NCBI GenBank assembly: GCA_025449115.1 | Contig: JAHLKC010000100.1 | Location: 1-64,000, forward strand | Direction: 5' to 3' | Source: Chytridium lagenaria | Taxonomy: Eukaryota > Chytridiomycota > Chytridiomycetes > Chytridiales > Chytridiaceae | DNA length: 64,000 nucleotides | Part shown: piece after piece, positions 1 to 10,594 of the stretch | Numbering within the stretch: position 1 is the first letter of the stretch | How the letters are laid out: each line of letters starts with the position of its first letter | The notes under the pieces: generated by a model | The model's database searches: none | Told to the model about the DNA's origin: nothing | What the model saw: the letters and a program-made list of their open reading frames with translations, nothing else | Position numbers and translations under genes: made by a program

Positions 1-1
1 T

Positions 2-339
2 TTTTGGTGGGGTTATTATCAATTTCAAGGTGCTTCAGAAATACACAAGGATGCCGACGATCTCCCGGAGGGTTGGTGCTTTGTTTTGGCCTTTGGTGAA
101 TGGACTGGTGGGGATTTAAAGCTCCAGGAACTAGGATTTCAGATTAAGTTTGGTTCGGGCACATTAATTGGATTTGTTCATCGCTTATATCCCATGGGAA
201 TACCCCAGTTGAGGGAATTAGGAATTCTCTTGTCTTCTTCACCTGCAAGAACCTATATAAGTGGTTACGTGAGGTGCGAGGACCCCACATGGGGTCTGCA
301 AAACTTAATCAAGTTGAAGAGCTAATAAATCTTATGTAA
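2..339 (+). CDS. 2OG-Fe(II) dioxygenase, TET/JBP-like, 3' part, frameshifted
   Basis: The 5' end lies outside the window. Seen: an HKD triplet (HxD iron ligand) near base 56, then FGEWTGGDL and LQELGF, the usual strand pattern between the iron ligands of double-stranded beta-helix oxygenases. In the starting frame the next motif is lost, but in the frame ending with TAA at 337-339 the protein continues as SLISHGNTPVEGIRNSL, giving the second iron-binding His and the 2-oxoglutarate-binding Arg, then FFTCKNLYKWLRE. One missing T around 172-174 (GGATTTGTTC) explains the break. All four expected ligands are therefore encoded, in two frames. Known: fungal TET/JBP-like enzymes oxidise 5-methylcytosine or related bases and often accompany KDZ transposons. 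Inference: the KDZ gene 3 kb downstream supports such a role. Another 2OG oxygenase family with the same fold cannot be excluded. Confidence 0.6.
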
Positions 340-394
340 GGCTCATAATCAGTCCTCTCGTACCGTGGCCTCGATTTATTTCTTACTAATTTTT

Positions 395-1376
395 GGCACA
401 ATAAATAAACATACCGCCGCATACCGGCGTACACGGCGGACAACGTCCAATGTTTTTGGCAATATAAATAAACATACCGCCGCATACCGGCGTACACGGC
501 GGACAACGTCCAATGCTTTTTGGCACACTAAATGAAGATACCGCCGCATACCGGCGTACACGGCGGACAACGTCCAATGTTTTTGGCAATATAAATAAAC
601 ATACCGCCGCCATACCGGCGTACACGGCGTAGCACAATAAATAAACATACCGCGGCGTACACGGCGGACAACGTCCAATATTTTTTGGCACAATAAATAA
701 ACATACCGCCGCATACCGGCGTACACGGCGGACAACGTCCAATGCTTTTTGGCACACTAAATGAACATACCGCCGCATACCGGCGTACACGGCGGACAAC
801 GTCCAATGTTTTTGGCAATATAAATAAACATACCGCCGCATACCGGCGTACACGGCGGACAACGTCCAATGCTTTTTGGCACACTAAATGAAGATACCGC
901 CGCATACCGGCGTACACGGCGGACAACGTCCAATGTTTTTGGCAATATAAATAAACATACCGCCGCATACCGGCGTACACGGCGGACAACGTCCAATGCT
1001 TTTTGGCACACTAAATGAAGATACCGCCGCATACCGGCGTACACGGCGGACAACGTCCAATGTTTTTGGCAATATAAATAAACATACCGCCGCATACCGG
1101 CGTACACGGCGGACAACGTCCAATGCTTTTTGGCACACTAAATGAAGATACCGCCGCATACCGGCGTACACGGCGGACAACGTCCAATGTTTTTGGCAAT
1201 ATAAATAAACATACCGCCGCATACCGGCGTACACGGCGTGGCACAATAAATAAACATACCGCGGCGTACACGGCGGACAACGTCCAATATTTTTTGGCAC
1301 AATAAATAAACATACCGCCGCATACCGGCGTACACGGCGGACAACGTCCAATGCTTTTTGGCACAATAAATAAACG
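395..1376. repeat. 62/65-bp satellite array with CpG-rich inverted-repeat core
   Basis: About 15 head-to-tail monomers alternate between a 62-bp type (spacer GGCAATATAAATAAAC) and a 65-bp type (spacer GGCACACTAAATGAAG), forming a roughly 127-bp dimer. Each carries the core CCGCCGCATACCGGCG followed by TACACGGCGGACAACGTC, whose CCGCCG and CGGCGG ends are inverted repeats. A shortened pair of monomers occurs at about 613-670 and again at about 1222-1280, so a block of about 610 bp was itself duplicated. Spacers are AT-rich and the core is GC- and CpG-rich. Long open frames on the minus strand are a by-product of the period and are not considered genes. Confidence 0.95.
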
Positions 1377-2604
1377 CATAACACTCAATCCATGCGGTTG
1401 AGCGCGAAAAGGATGCTGTTACAAAGCATACTTGTTGCTACACATCTCAGCTAGCTGTGGTATCATGCGCGGGTCATAGGAAAGTAAAATGGCATAATAC
1501 TGGGTATTCCGGTTCACTCCATAAATGTTCATACCGCCGCATACCGGCGTACACGGCGGACAACGTCGAATGTTTTTTGGTGACAATTTCATCAGCTCAT
1601 TTGATGCAGGGAACGTGGGCCAAGCATTGCGCATAACACTCAATCCATGCGGTTGAGCGCGAAAGAGATGCTGTTACAAAGCATACTTGTTGCTACACAT
1701 CTCAGCTAGCTGTGGTATCATGCGCGGGTCATAGGAAAGTAAAATGGCATAATACTGGGTATTCCGGTTCACTCCATAAATGTTCATACCGTCGCATACC
1801 GGCGTACACGGCGGACAACGTCGAATGTTTTTTGGTGACAATTTCATCAGCTCATTTGATGCAGGGTACGTGAGCCAAGCGTTGCGCATAACACTCAATC
1901 CATGCGGTTGAGCGCGAAAGAGATGCTGTTACAAAGCATACTTGTTGCTACACATCTCAGCTAGCTGTGGTATCATGCGCGGGTCATAGGAAAGTAAAAT
2001 GGCATAATACTGGGTATTCCGGTTAACTCCATAAATGTTCATACCGTCGCATACCGGCGTACACGGCGGACAACGTCGAATGTTTTTTGGTGACAATTTC
2101 ATCAGCTCATTTGATGCAGGGTACGTGAGCCAAGCGTTGCGCATAACACTCAATCCATGCGGTTGAGCGCGAAAGAGATGCTGTTACAAAGCATACTTGT
2201 TGCTACACATCTCAGCTAGCTGTGGTATCATGCGCGGGTCATAGGAAAGTAAAATGGCATAATACTGGGTATTCCGGTTCACTCCATAAATGTTCATACC
2301 GCCGCATACCGGCGTACACGGCGGACAACGTCGAATGTTTTTTGGTGACAATTTCATCAGCTCATTTGATGCAGGGAACGTGGGCCAAGCATTGCGCATA
2401 ACACTCAATCCATGCGGTTGAGCGCGAAAGGGATGCTGTTACAAAGCATACTTGTTGCTACACATCTCAGCTAGCTGTGGTATCATGCGCGGGTCATAGG
2501 AAAGTAAAATGGCATAATACTGGGTATTCCGGTTCACTCCATAAATGTTCATACCGTCGCATACCGGCGTACACGGCGGACAACGTCCAATGTTTTTTGG
2601 TGAC
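1376..2604. repeat. 255-bp satellite array, about five units
   Basis: Units begin near 1375, 1630, 1885, 2140 and 2395 (GCATAACACTCAATCCATGC), spaced exactly 255 bp and almost identical; the last is cut at about 2604. Each unit contains one copy of the CpG-rich core of the neighbouring 62-bp satellite plus about 190 bp of different sequence, so it looks like a later composite amplification of a core inserted in another sequence. Two of the units (near 1780 and 2035), and the truncated fifth, carry GTCGCATACC where the others have GCCGCATACC, a possible C-to-T transition at a CpG. A 74-residue minus-strand frame recurs in each of the first four units and may be a relic of coding sequence, but nothing in it is recognisable. 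Confidence 0.95.
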
Positions 2605-3316
2605 GGACGTATACGCCGGTATGCCGTCCATTTGGCTACTACATTTTTGATACAATAGCCTTTTTTATTTAAATATTGTATAAATTACGCTGGTATATTG
2701 TTTTTCATGTTTTTTTTACAACCCGCAAAGAATGGAGAATAACGTCGGTTTGTATACCGGCGGGTACTGGTGTAAATTTTTAATTGGAAAGGATATTGCA
2801 TTTTACATCGAATTGTGTACGACCGTAGCTAAGCGCATCCTACCGTCTTAGGAAAAAATCGTCGAAATTTTATTACTTGTCGTCGTTTTTGACCTCGGTA
2901 TTTATCCCGAGACGAGGGTCCAGAGAACGGGCCGGAGACGGAATGCGAGGAGGACGTTGCGAAGACGGTCGTCGATGTCCCCGTCTTTGTTGTACGGTTA
3001 GTAACCAAATTAATTAGATAATAGAGTGTGTGTGAAATTTCGTGGAAGAGAAGGGAAAGGAGGCGAAGGGTTTTGTCTCTAATAAAATAAAGAGGGTGGG
3101 TGTGTATCTTCATGATTTGCCGTGTAAGCCATACAACCATTAACACAACATGGTGTCTTTTCATATTCAATATTTGTAGACCTCAACATAAGCTTGGGGA
3201 GCTGATAGATAGAAATTGCTGGCCTGTCGACTTACCATAGTGTTAATCCAACTAAAAAAAAGTTGAGTACCCAACACCGTATTTTGTAAATCCATGAAGG
3301 CGGTATCAGTTATCTT
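2605..3316. other. Satellite edge and AT-rich region before the KDZ gene
   Basis: At 2612-2626 TATACGCCGGTATGC is the inverted copy of the last satellite core (2569 onward), forming a large imperfect inverted repeat at the array edge. A further related fragment (GTATACCGGCGGGTAC) lies near 2753. From about 2866 a stretch ending GGTATTTATCCC matches one at 7877-7927, downstream of the KDZ gene. No convincing gene is seen between 2640 and 3316. Confidence 0.5.
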
Positions 3317-6300
3317 ATGTCTGTTTTTTGTTTGCAGAATTATTTTATTTGCCGTGACCTTGTCAAAATCCACGTTGAAAACGTGATTGTCCGTGATTTT
3401 AACGGAAGTACCATGTATTCTGCAAACTTGGGGACCTTGAGAGATAGGCCCTATACCAAATGGGAAAAATACATGCAAAAGAGGTTAGCCTTGAAGGGCC
3501 TAGTTTATACACGCGGGAATTTAGGTATTCCTTTATGGCTTGCCGTTTGCTGATGATCTTAAGATGCATACGTCGAAAAGGAGCTTTCTTGGACTGTACT
3601 TGACTCTGGTTCCGACACATCCCAAAACACAAGTACTCCTTTGCATGGGGCCACCTTTCAGGATGCTTCTAGTTTACAAGCAGCAATAACGGAATACACT
3701 TTGATGGATCCATATGGTGATGTTACAATTCAGGATGGTGAAGGAATGGACAGGGATATACCGGCAGATATCAATATATCTGGATCAGACCGAATTGGAT
3801 ACGGTCCAAATGAGTATGATAACCAATTCTAGTATGTCATCTAATGTATTGCACCATAGCACTGAAGAATACCGACGAAAAGTGTTGATTGATTACAAAG
3901 AAAGTATTCTAAATCAAGAAACCACTGCAGCTCCTCGTCCCAACAACGTATTCATTCTTCAAGACTATAGCGCCAATCCTAAAGTGAATCAGGTATCGAC
4001 GTCATGATCTAACAGCTACTGATATTTGGAAGAAAACTAAATTCGTTTCGCTTCAAATATACAATATGGGGATGGAATTGGAGCGAACCGAATGCAACTG
4101 CACTCGTAGAATATCGACTTGTATACATAAAGACGTTATCCCCTTTGTTAAAGATCACATTAAATATCCGCAAGGTGAGCTTAGTTTTTTCTCGGACGAC
4201 AAAGTTGTCCACAACAGCGGTATCAGACAAGTTGTACGCTTACCGCTAATTACGAACGTTTACTAGCGTTGTTACACGCATAAAGCCGCATTTGTTTGGT
4301 TGTTTCCATAACTGCACGCATACTGTTTTCAGCTTACCGCACCTTTATTAGTGTATAGCTGATCGCATGCATTTTTTTTTTTTTATCTTCCACACAGATA
4401 CAGACCCGTTTATAAGTCTTCACTTTGACAAGAGATTTAAGATATTCGCGGTTCTTGATGAAAGAATTACTACTGGATCGCAGTGGCTTATACTTCGCAT
4501 GTTCATCAACAAAAGCAACAAGGTGGCTTTCCACTGCGAAGGTATCCATTGCAGAAATGGGAAAGTCAACGTCAGCCCATGTTATCACATTGATGTCCTA
4601 CGAAAAGCTGATCCAAGTACATTAAGCTTCAGTCAACAAGTCGTATCTCCTGAAGAGGACGAAAAAAATGGTTCGGTGTCTTGGAAGCCAATACCCCCAC
4701 CGCATTATTCACTTCTTGAACGTGAGGCTAGTTTTTGGCCTCCAAGAATCTTCAGGGCTGGAGAAGATGCGATTCTGAACCCTGGCACTGTCTTCTACCT
4801 TGAAGGTGACTCTCAATGCGTCTGCGGATTAAAGATACAAAATTGCGATTCTGAAAAAAGATTTCGGTGGTGTATGCTATACACAGAACAGGGTGCCGTT
4901 CGCTGCTTTATTGAAACAGCAAAATGCTCTCGTTGCCCTCCAAGGTATAACAGATTTATTGGGCCTGACCTTGGAGATCGGGGAATATTCAATAAGAACA
5001 ATTTCTGTCTTATAACGCACTTTTTCCTGGACAAGATAACGGAACTGATTACCTCAACAACATTCTCCTTTCACGCTTACTCAAAGCACTTACAGTCAAA
5101 CTATAATGAGTTTAGTCGGGGAAGGTGCCTGTACAAGCCTCCTTCTAGTAAAGTCATATCTGCGGTAAGTCATCACTTGTCATAAATTCTTTTCCGTTCC
5201 ATTCCTGCAAGCTGGCCAGGTACTGCTTGACCATCTGGATCAATGATCCAAATGCCCGCATACTAACGTTAACGGCGGTAATACACCACAAATAAACGTA
5301 TTTTAGCGTTTGCGGCCGTCTGTTTAAGTGTATAGCCGTTAACGGCCGTATGCGTTAATTTTGTACCTACTTCCGGGAATCCCTAACTTTTTTTTTAGGC
5401 TTGGTTTTCCTTTCGTAAGACACAAGATTTAACCATGGGCATGGATATACAATGCCCATTCTGTAAGGAAACTGGCTACGATATGGTTGCTTGTGACGGT
5501 ATCAGCATTGGTTATCAAGAAGACAAAAAGACAAGCAACCTCATCCCACCAACATTCATCGATTCATACAGCAGTGAGAACAACACTGTGAACTACTTAG
5601 CGTCAAAACAGGTGAGAAATTCTTTTGCAGTGAATATTCTAATATGGCATAGTTTGTGCCTAGCAGAAATGTTAGACAGGCAGGACGAGAGTTCTGCGAT
5701 ATATTCAAGCATGTGCATAACGGTGTTACGCGTCAAATGAAAGCAGCTGGAAAAGAGTTGGGATTGCTTTTAAACGTATACTGGGACAATGCACCGCGTT
5801 TCATGGCATTCATACTTAGAGATGAGACATGGACCCCAGCTGAAATAGCGGCGCTTAGAACTTTGCTTAAAGTAGTGAGTATATTTCATTGTGCCGTATT
5901 ACTCTTTGACCTATCGTAACATCTATAAAGATATTCTGTGAACAGTCAGTTGTTACAATCATATTGCCTGTCGGTGATAAATGTCTTCAGGAATTAGAAC
6001 GCTGGGAGCAGCTAGATGTGCAGGAGAAGTTGACTTTGATTGATGATCTTCGTCAAAACGTACCTTCAGTCGGCAATTTGTTATTTGAGGTCATTGTTGT
6101 TGGAAACAACACATATTTACCGGAAGAATTCATCAAACTTGCTCAATGGTTAAGAAAGAGAAGGAATGTTGTTGAGAGCCAACATAGCCGCCATCCTGTA
6201 GCGGATCCAAAGACAACCGAACATGGAGATTATGTGAACAAAAACTGGCAAAAAGTAAGTACAGAAACCGTACAAAACCCCATGTAACCGTATACAACCG

Positions 6301-7087
6301 TATACTGCTATGTACCTTTGTATACTGCCGTTTACGTTTGTGTGCGCCCGTCTCTGGACTACGCTTTCAAAAGACAGGTTCCTTTTACTTTTTACCTGAA
6401 ATACGGCAACGTCCACGATATCTCAACCTTGGACCTGCAGACAATCTACCTACAGCAGCTAAAAAGGGGACAACGGAAGCTGACGTTTGTCCTAAATATT
6501 ACGACAGGCAGAGGAAGGCTAAATCAATGACGGCTGGAGCAATGGTTTTTTTATGTCGTCATCGATTTTATATTGGATTTCACCTTTTTCCTAAAGCTGA
6601 AAGCATCAATGATGTTTTCGCAACTCTATACACAAGGTACCATACCATTTAACAATTTAACTCTAAATCTTGCAGGTTTGAACAGTGCCCATCCATTTGT
6701 GTTGGTGATAATAACTGCCATGCTGCAGACTACTGCACTTTGCGGAGTACGAATTCTTCAAAGATTGTCGATTTGTTATAGACGATTTTCACTCAAATGC
6801 TCACAGGGGCTGTTCTGCTGCTTCTCACGCAAAACACTACAGAAAGCATATTAAAATTGGAGATCTTAATACGAGCTACACCGAATCGGCCAACCACAAC
6901 ATGGGAGTCTTGCGTCAAATGGTTTCATATATGACTGAAGGACATGCTATTATGACTATATTCACCTACATTTGTATGGCAAATAGGACGGTTTGGAAGG
7001 AACTGTCAGTGAAGGGTAGCGAATTGTTTTTAAAAAAGTTTGCATGTCGACGATGAAGAATATATAGTGTCTTATTACAAAAGTTAG
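3317..7087 (+). pseudogene. KDZ-type DNA transposase with SWIM and CxC clusters, disrupted
   Basis: Reads as a multi-exon gene. In order: early exons at about 3340-4007; an exon at about 4020-4266 with a SWIM finger (CNC..., CIH; pattern CxCx6CxH); a long exon 4390-5164 with a cysteine cluster (CVCG, CSRCP) and the FSFHAYSKHL stretch; an exon from 5398 with DIQCPFC and ACDGISIGY (likely first catalytic Asp); further exons to 6254; and a C-terminal part with GFHLFPKAES, CVGDNNCHAADY (second Asp), DDFHSNAHRGCS and NTSYTESANHNMGVLRQM (likely Glu). This order matches KDZ transposases with CxC5/6-like clusters and the related vertebrate HMGXB3. An intron at about 6637-6675 splices cleanly (AG|GT...GCAG|G). 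A one-base shift near 6737 separates the last two catalytic blocks, and the junction near 5664 is out of phase, so the copy is broken or mis-sequenced. The start codon is uncertain. Confidence 0.65.
5230..5375. repeat. GC-rich palindromic repeats inside a KDZ intron
   Basis: Between the exons ending near 5164 and starting near 5398 there are several TAACGGCGG, TGCGGCCGTC, TAACGGCCGTAT blocks that fold back on each other. Similar TACxxCCGTATAC blocks occupy the gaps near 4263-4345 and 6283-6350. They share the CGGCCG/TACG vocabulary of the palindromes downstream at 7150-8100. Confidence 0.6.
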
Positions 7088-7149
7088 TTTACAATGACTA
7101 CGTTGAAATGGAACCGTAAAATTCAAATGAGTGCAAAAGTAACTTTCAA

Positions 7150-7510
7150 ATAACCATCTGATGCCCGTAAACGGCCGTTACCAATTTCTTTTACATTAGA
7201 CAAACCGCCGATCACGCCGGTTTACGGCTACACGTCATTTTTTATGGCCGTTAGTTTTATGAATGAATATGATATAATTTATATTAAAATCGCTGACTTT
7301 AGAAACGAATGGCATAACCCTCCAAACATAACGCTTCTATATGTTTGGAGTGATTAGGTAGCATCCTGAACCATTTAATGCATTCGAGCGCAAAAGTAGA
7401 TTCATGCCGATAGCAGAAGGAACAGTATACAACCGTAGACGGCCGAATGCGGTTATGATAGGATTTCCGTCTATAGCCGTCTACGGCCGTTTGCGGCCTT
7501 TAGTTTCTGT
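7150..7510. repeat. Dispersed CGGCCG-containing repeats and first copy of a direct repeat
   Basis: GTAAACGGCCGTTACC (7167 onward), CACGCCGGTTTACGGC (7212 onward) and ACGGCCGTTTGCGG (near 7480) are related short palindromic blocks. Bases 7346-7441 (TGATTAGGTAGCATCCTGAA onward) are about 80% like 7631-7735 (TGATTCGGTGGCAGCCTGAA onward), sharing CCATTTAATGCATTCGAGCG. No gene is recognised. Confidence 0.7.
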
Positions 7511-7630
7511 CTAACTTTTAAAACAGGATTTGCTTGCTGGTCCGTGTTGACCGGTGGCTGTCAGTTGAAAGATACAAGGTTCATCTTTTGCTATGCTGCT
7601 GAAGATTAGAAGAGCTATGCCATGGCAAAG

Positions 7631-7735
7631 ATTGGCGTGATTCGGTGGCAGCCTGAACCATTTAATGCATTCGAGCGCAGAAATAGTTTCATGCTGAAAA
7701 CAGAGCAAACAGTATACAGCCGCAAATGGCGGTGT
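7631..7735. repeat. Second copy of the roughly 100-bp direct repeat
   Basis: Imperfect copy of 7346-7441 about 290 bp downstream. Both contain CCATTTAATGCATTCGAGCG and CAGTATAC followed by an ACxGCCG block. It is probably a tandem duplication within the decayed element. Confidence 0.75.
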
Positions 7736-7942
7736 ACGATTAAATTTTGTGCAACAAAAAATTTACTAATGCTTCCGGCTAATTACTGCCGTTTTTGTCA
7801 AAGCATTGATGAAACTAGATTGGTAATGTATTTTGGTAACCGTACATAACCGTATGTTTACGATACTGTCATGAAAATCGACGAAGTTTTTTTAGTTGTC
7901 GTCGGTTTTGACCTTGGTATTTATCCCCCGGATTTAGTAGCC

Positions 7943-8150
7943 ATTTTAGTGCTGGTAAAGGTCAAAACCGTACACGGCCGTTGCGGCCGTGTACGCTTTG
8001 ACTTAAACCAGCTAGGTACGGCCGTTCACGGCCCAAACTTAGTATACATTTTAGTGCCGGTAAAAATCAACCCGTACACGGCCGGAACGTCCGTGTACGG
8101 CCTAACCCGGATTAAAACCAGTACTTTGGTAACATATGTCAACCGGTTTT
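7943..8150. repeat. 105-bp tandem repeat with perfect hairpins
   Basis: Two units start ATTTTAGTGCTGG (7943) and ATTTTAGTGCCGG (8048), period 105 bp. The first contains a perfect 12-bp inverted repeat CGTACACGGCCG (7969-7980) and CGGCCGTGTACG (7984-7995) around a 3-base loop; the second contains CCGTACACGG (8072-8081) and CCGTGTACGG (8091-8100). These are the strongest hairpins seen in the window. Confidence 0.85.
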
Positions 8151-8566
8151 AACATAGGTGATATGACTCTTAAAGTCTCCTTGCCTTCTTGCTATGGCAA
8201 CTTGTGGAATGTGACTCTCTCGTTGCCTCACGAGCTGGCACAGGGTAACCTCACTCATCATCTGCCAATAGCGTCAATCTTCTGCTTGGGGATCATCAGA
8301 AAAAAGGTGAAATGTAGCCGACCAAGCATAAGCTAAATGACACTGACAATGAGGAGGACCCTTAGGCTCCAACGGCAGCCTTCTGCTTCAAACGGTGATT
8401 ATGGTTTCACCAGGTGGTGGGTAGAGGGTTGGCTGCCATCCAAGAAGTAGTGAAGGGAAATCACTGCGACGCACTGGTATGAGATTGAGGATGGTGGATT
8501 GAGGTTAATGAAACGGTTGGAAATGGGTGGCAGATAAATTAACTCGTCGCCGCATATGAAAGGATT
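8151..8566. other. Intergenic, nothing recognised
   Basis: There is no conserved frame. This is the 3' flank of the minus-strand F-box gene. Confidence 0.5.
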
Positions 8567-9985
8567 TTATTTCTTTTTAATGGATACCGCAGTTATTACA
8601 ATGTGCTCCTCCCAATGAGGCACTGTCGACCCTCCCACATCGTCCTCAAACACCACAACAAAAGGTTCTCCATCAAGATGCCGATAATCCTGATCCCACT
8701 TGTAGGCACTCACACGTCCCCTCAGCGGATCAAACATGACAAAAAGTGTCGCCGCCTTCATACAGCGTGCGAAAGTACATCATCCTCGCAGGTTGCAGCG
8801 GAAGAGGGCTGTACATAAAACTATAATCAAGAAAGTCATGTGCCTCCTTCGAGATCTTCTGATGGTATGTCTCTAAGGAGGAAGCCAAGTTGTGTTTGGA
8901 CGGTGTCGTAATCATAACTACCTCGATCAAAGCGGATGAACGCGATCCCCACAAGGCATTGCTACGTCATCTGTTTCGATTCCCTCCCAATGCATCCACC
9001 CCGTCTCATTGGTATTAGTTTCGAATATGTTGGCAGCAAAGAAATGCTCATTTCCATCATCATTTTCGTAGGTCAGAACAGATGTTCCTAAAAGCGTTGT
9101 CCAGCAGATATCTTGATCGGAGTTGGAAATATCGCGAGGACCGTAACTCTCTATGCCTTCATCTCTCCAGTGGCAGCCGTTGCTGAAGGTCAGGCCGCTG
9201 CCGTCATGGTTTAGGCGATACTGGAGGAAAGTTGGGGAATCTTCGCCACCGAATCCAGTGAGAACTACCCCCCAGCTGCTGGTAATGGCTCTTGGCGTGC
9301 CGGTGAAGATACCGACTGCGTTTCTAAACACATCGGTCGTATCCCCGACCATATTAAAGTCTTTATGATTCTCATCCCAGATATAAAGCCCAATGTGATC
9401 TTGATCGCTGACGATGACGACCAGATTTGTCCCAGGTATGGACCGCACTGTACCCTGCGGAAGAGATGGGGAGAGTGTAATCTTCTCGTTGTTCAGGAAA
9501 TCGTGAAACACCATCTCTTCCACTTTCTGATCAAAATTCGGCTTCTTGGGCTCTATGAACATGACAAGAACGCCTGTTCGATTAGCCAGGTAAAGCGCAT
9601 CCATTCGAACATTACAAAATGGACCATAGTCTTCTTGCCCGTTAAAAATGGCAAGGATCCGTCGACGTCTTGCAGAGCCAGGTCGGTGTGGGTCTGGAAG
9701 GTGCTTGGGCATCTCAGGGACTGACTGAATGATCTTGAACTCAGATTCCAACTGTATATCTGGCGTCACAAGTAGATCCGAGTGGTATATGGCTGCATCG
9801 CAGCGGTCCTGAGGCAAGATGTTGTGAACTAATCCAGGAGGAAGGCGGTGTTTCCAGATGTTGGCGTCTTGAGAAAGAATTCGCACGCAGGAGCTGACGG
9901 CCCTCAATCTCACCAGGGTCTTGAGATCGCAGAAACGGAATATTCGAATCATCACATCGGCGTGTAATGTGTCGTGGGCCCACAT
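8567..9985 (-). CDS. F-box protein, frameshifted at the 3' end
   Basis: The main frame (9985 to 8927, 352 aa) begins MWAHDTLHADVMIRIFRFCD, an F-box (residues about 5-48: LHADVMIRIFRFCDLKTLVRL, then VSSCVR and IWK). F-box proteins bind Skp1 and recruit substrates to SCF ubiquitin ligases. The rest is a long beta-rich region without clear WD40 or Kelch repeats (IGLYIWDENHKDF), probably the substrate-binding part. The stop at 8927 looks artificial: a second frame (ALIEVVMITTPSKHNL) and then a third (TLFVMFDPLRGRVSAYKW, VFEDDVGG) continue without a gap to 8567. The second break, near 8746-8750, coincides with a T5 run, and the first is near a G4 run at about 8946. The likely full product is about 470 aa. 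No intron is needed. Confidence 0.65.
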
Positions 9986-10594
9986 GATTGTCCTCCGTCG
10001 GAAGTCGGGTTAGGGTTAGAACCGGCACGAGTCGCACGACGGGAGCGATCGAGGAGGATGAACAGGAAAGTCGTGCTCAGCTCTATTAAAATGTTGTGGT
10101 CAGTCAGGTTTACTTCACAAATTACCTAGACCTTGTGTTCATGTATTGTGTAATAATGTCAGAATACACTGTGTTCTCAGAGACGCACTCCTTCTCAGAG
10201 ACGCACTCCTTCCATATATTTACCTTGAAGGCATCCGTCTTCACACCCTATTTAAGTATGCGCTTTGCCATGAAAAATAAATATAAAATAAAATTTGGGT
10301 TCATTACATGCAGATACGCAGAAGGGAGTCATGGAAGTCTTGTGGACTTAATGGTGACGCGTTGATAAGGTTATCCCAAAACCAGCTAGGACGGCAAAAC
10401 AGAACCAAAAAAAAAAACAACCAGTTCATTCATACATCAAATAGATAATACCACATAAAAAAATAATACTTGTTAATAATGAAAAAACAGATAAACAGAT
10501 ATGGATATACACAGACATACTACAACACTGCCAGGGCAAGAACACAAAAACTCCAAAAACTCTCCTTACGTGAGCACAACAAATCACCGATAAC

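Noticed and set aside
395..1376. CRISPR-like array
   Set aside because: Spacers are not unique; they are themselves one of two repeated sequences, and the organism is eukaryotic.
309..1388. Overlapping minus-strand ORFs with SAVYAGMRRY repeats
   Set aside because: They follow directly from the satellite period, overlap in three frames, and have no codon or domain signature of their own.
2280..2300. tRNA-like GGTTCACTCC box in the 255-bp unit
   Set aside because: No matching acceptor stem or anticodon arm around it.
1419..2408. Four identical 74-aa minus-strand ORFs in the 255-bp units
   Set aside because: Identical copies are explained by tandem duplication of DNA; no recognised domain. 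Kept only as a possible relic.
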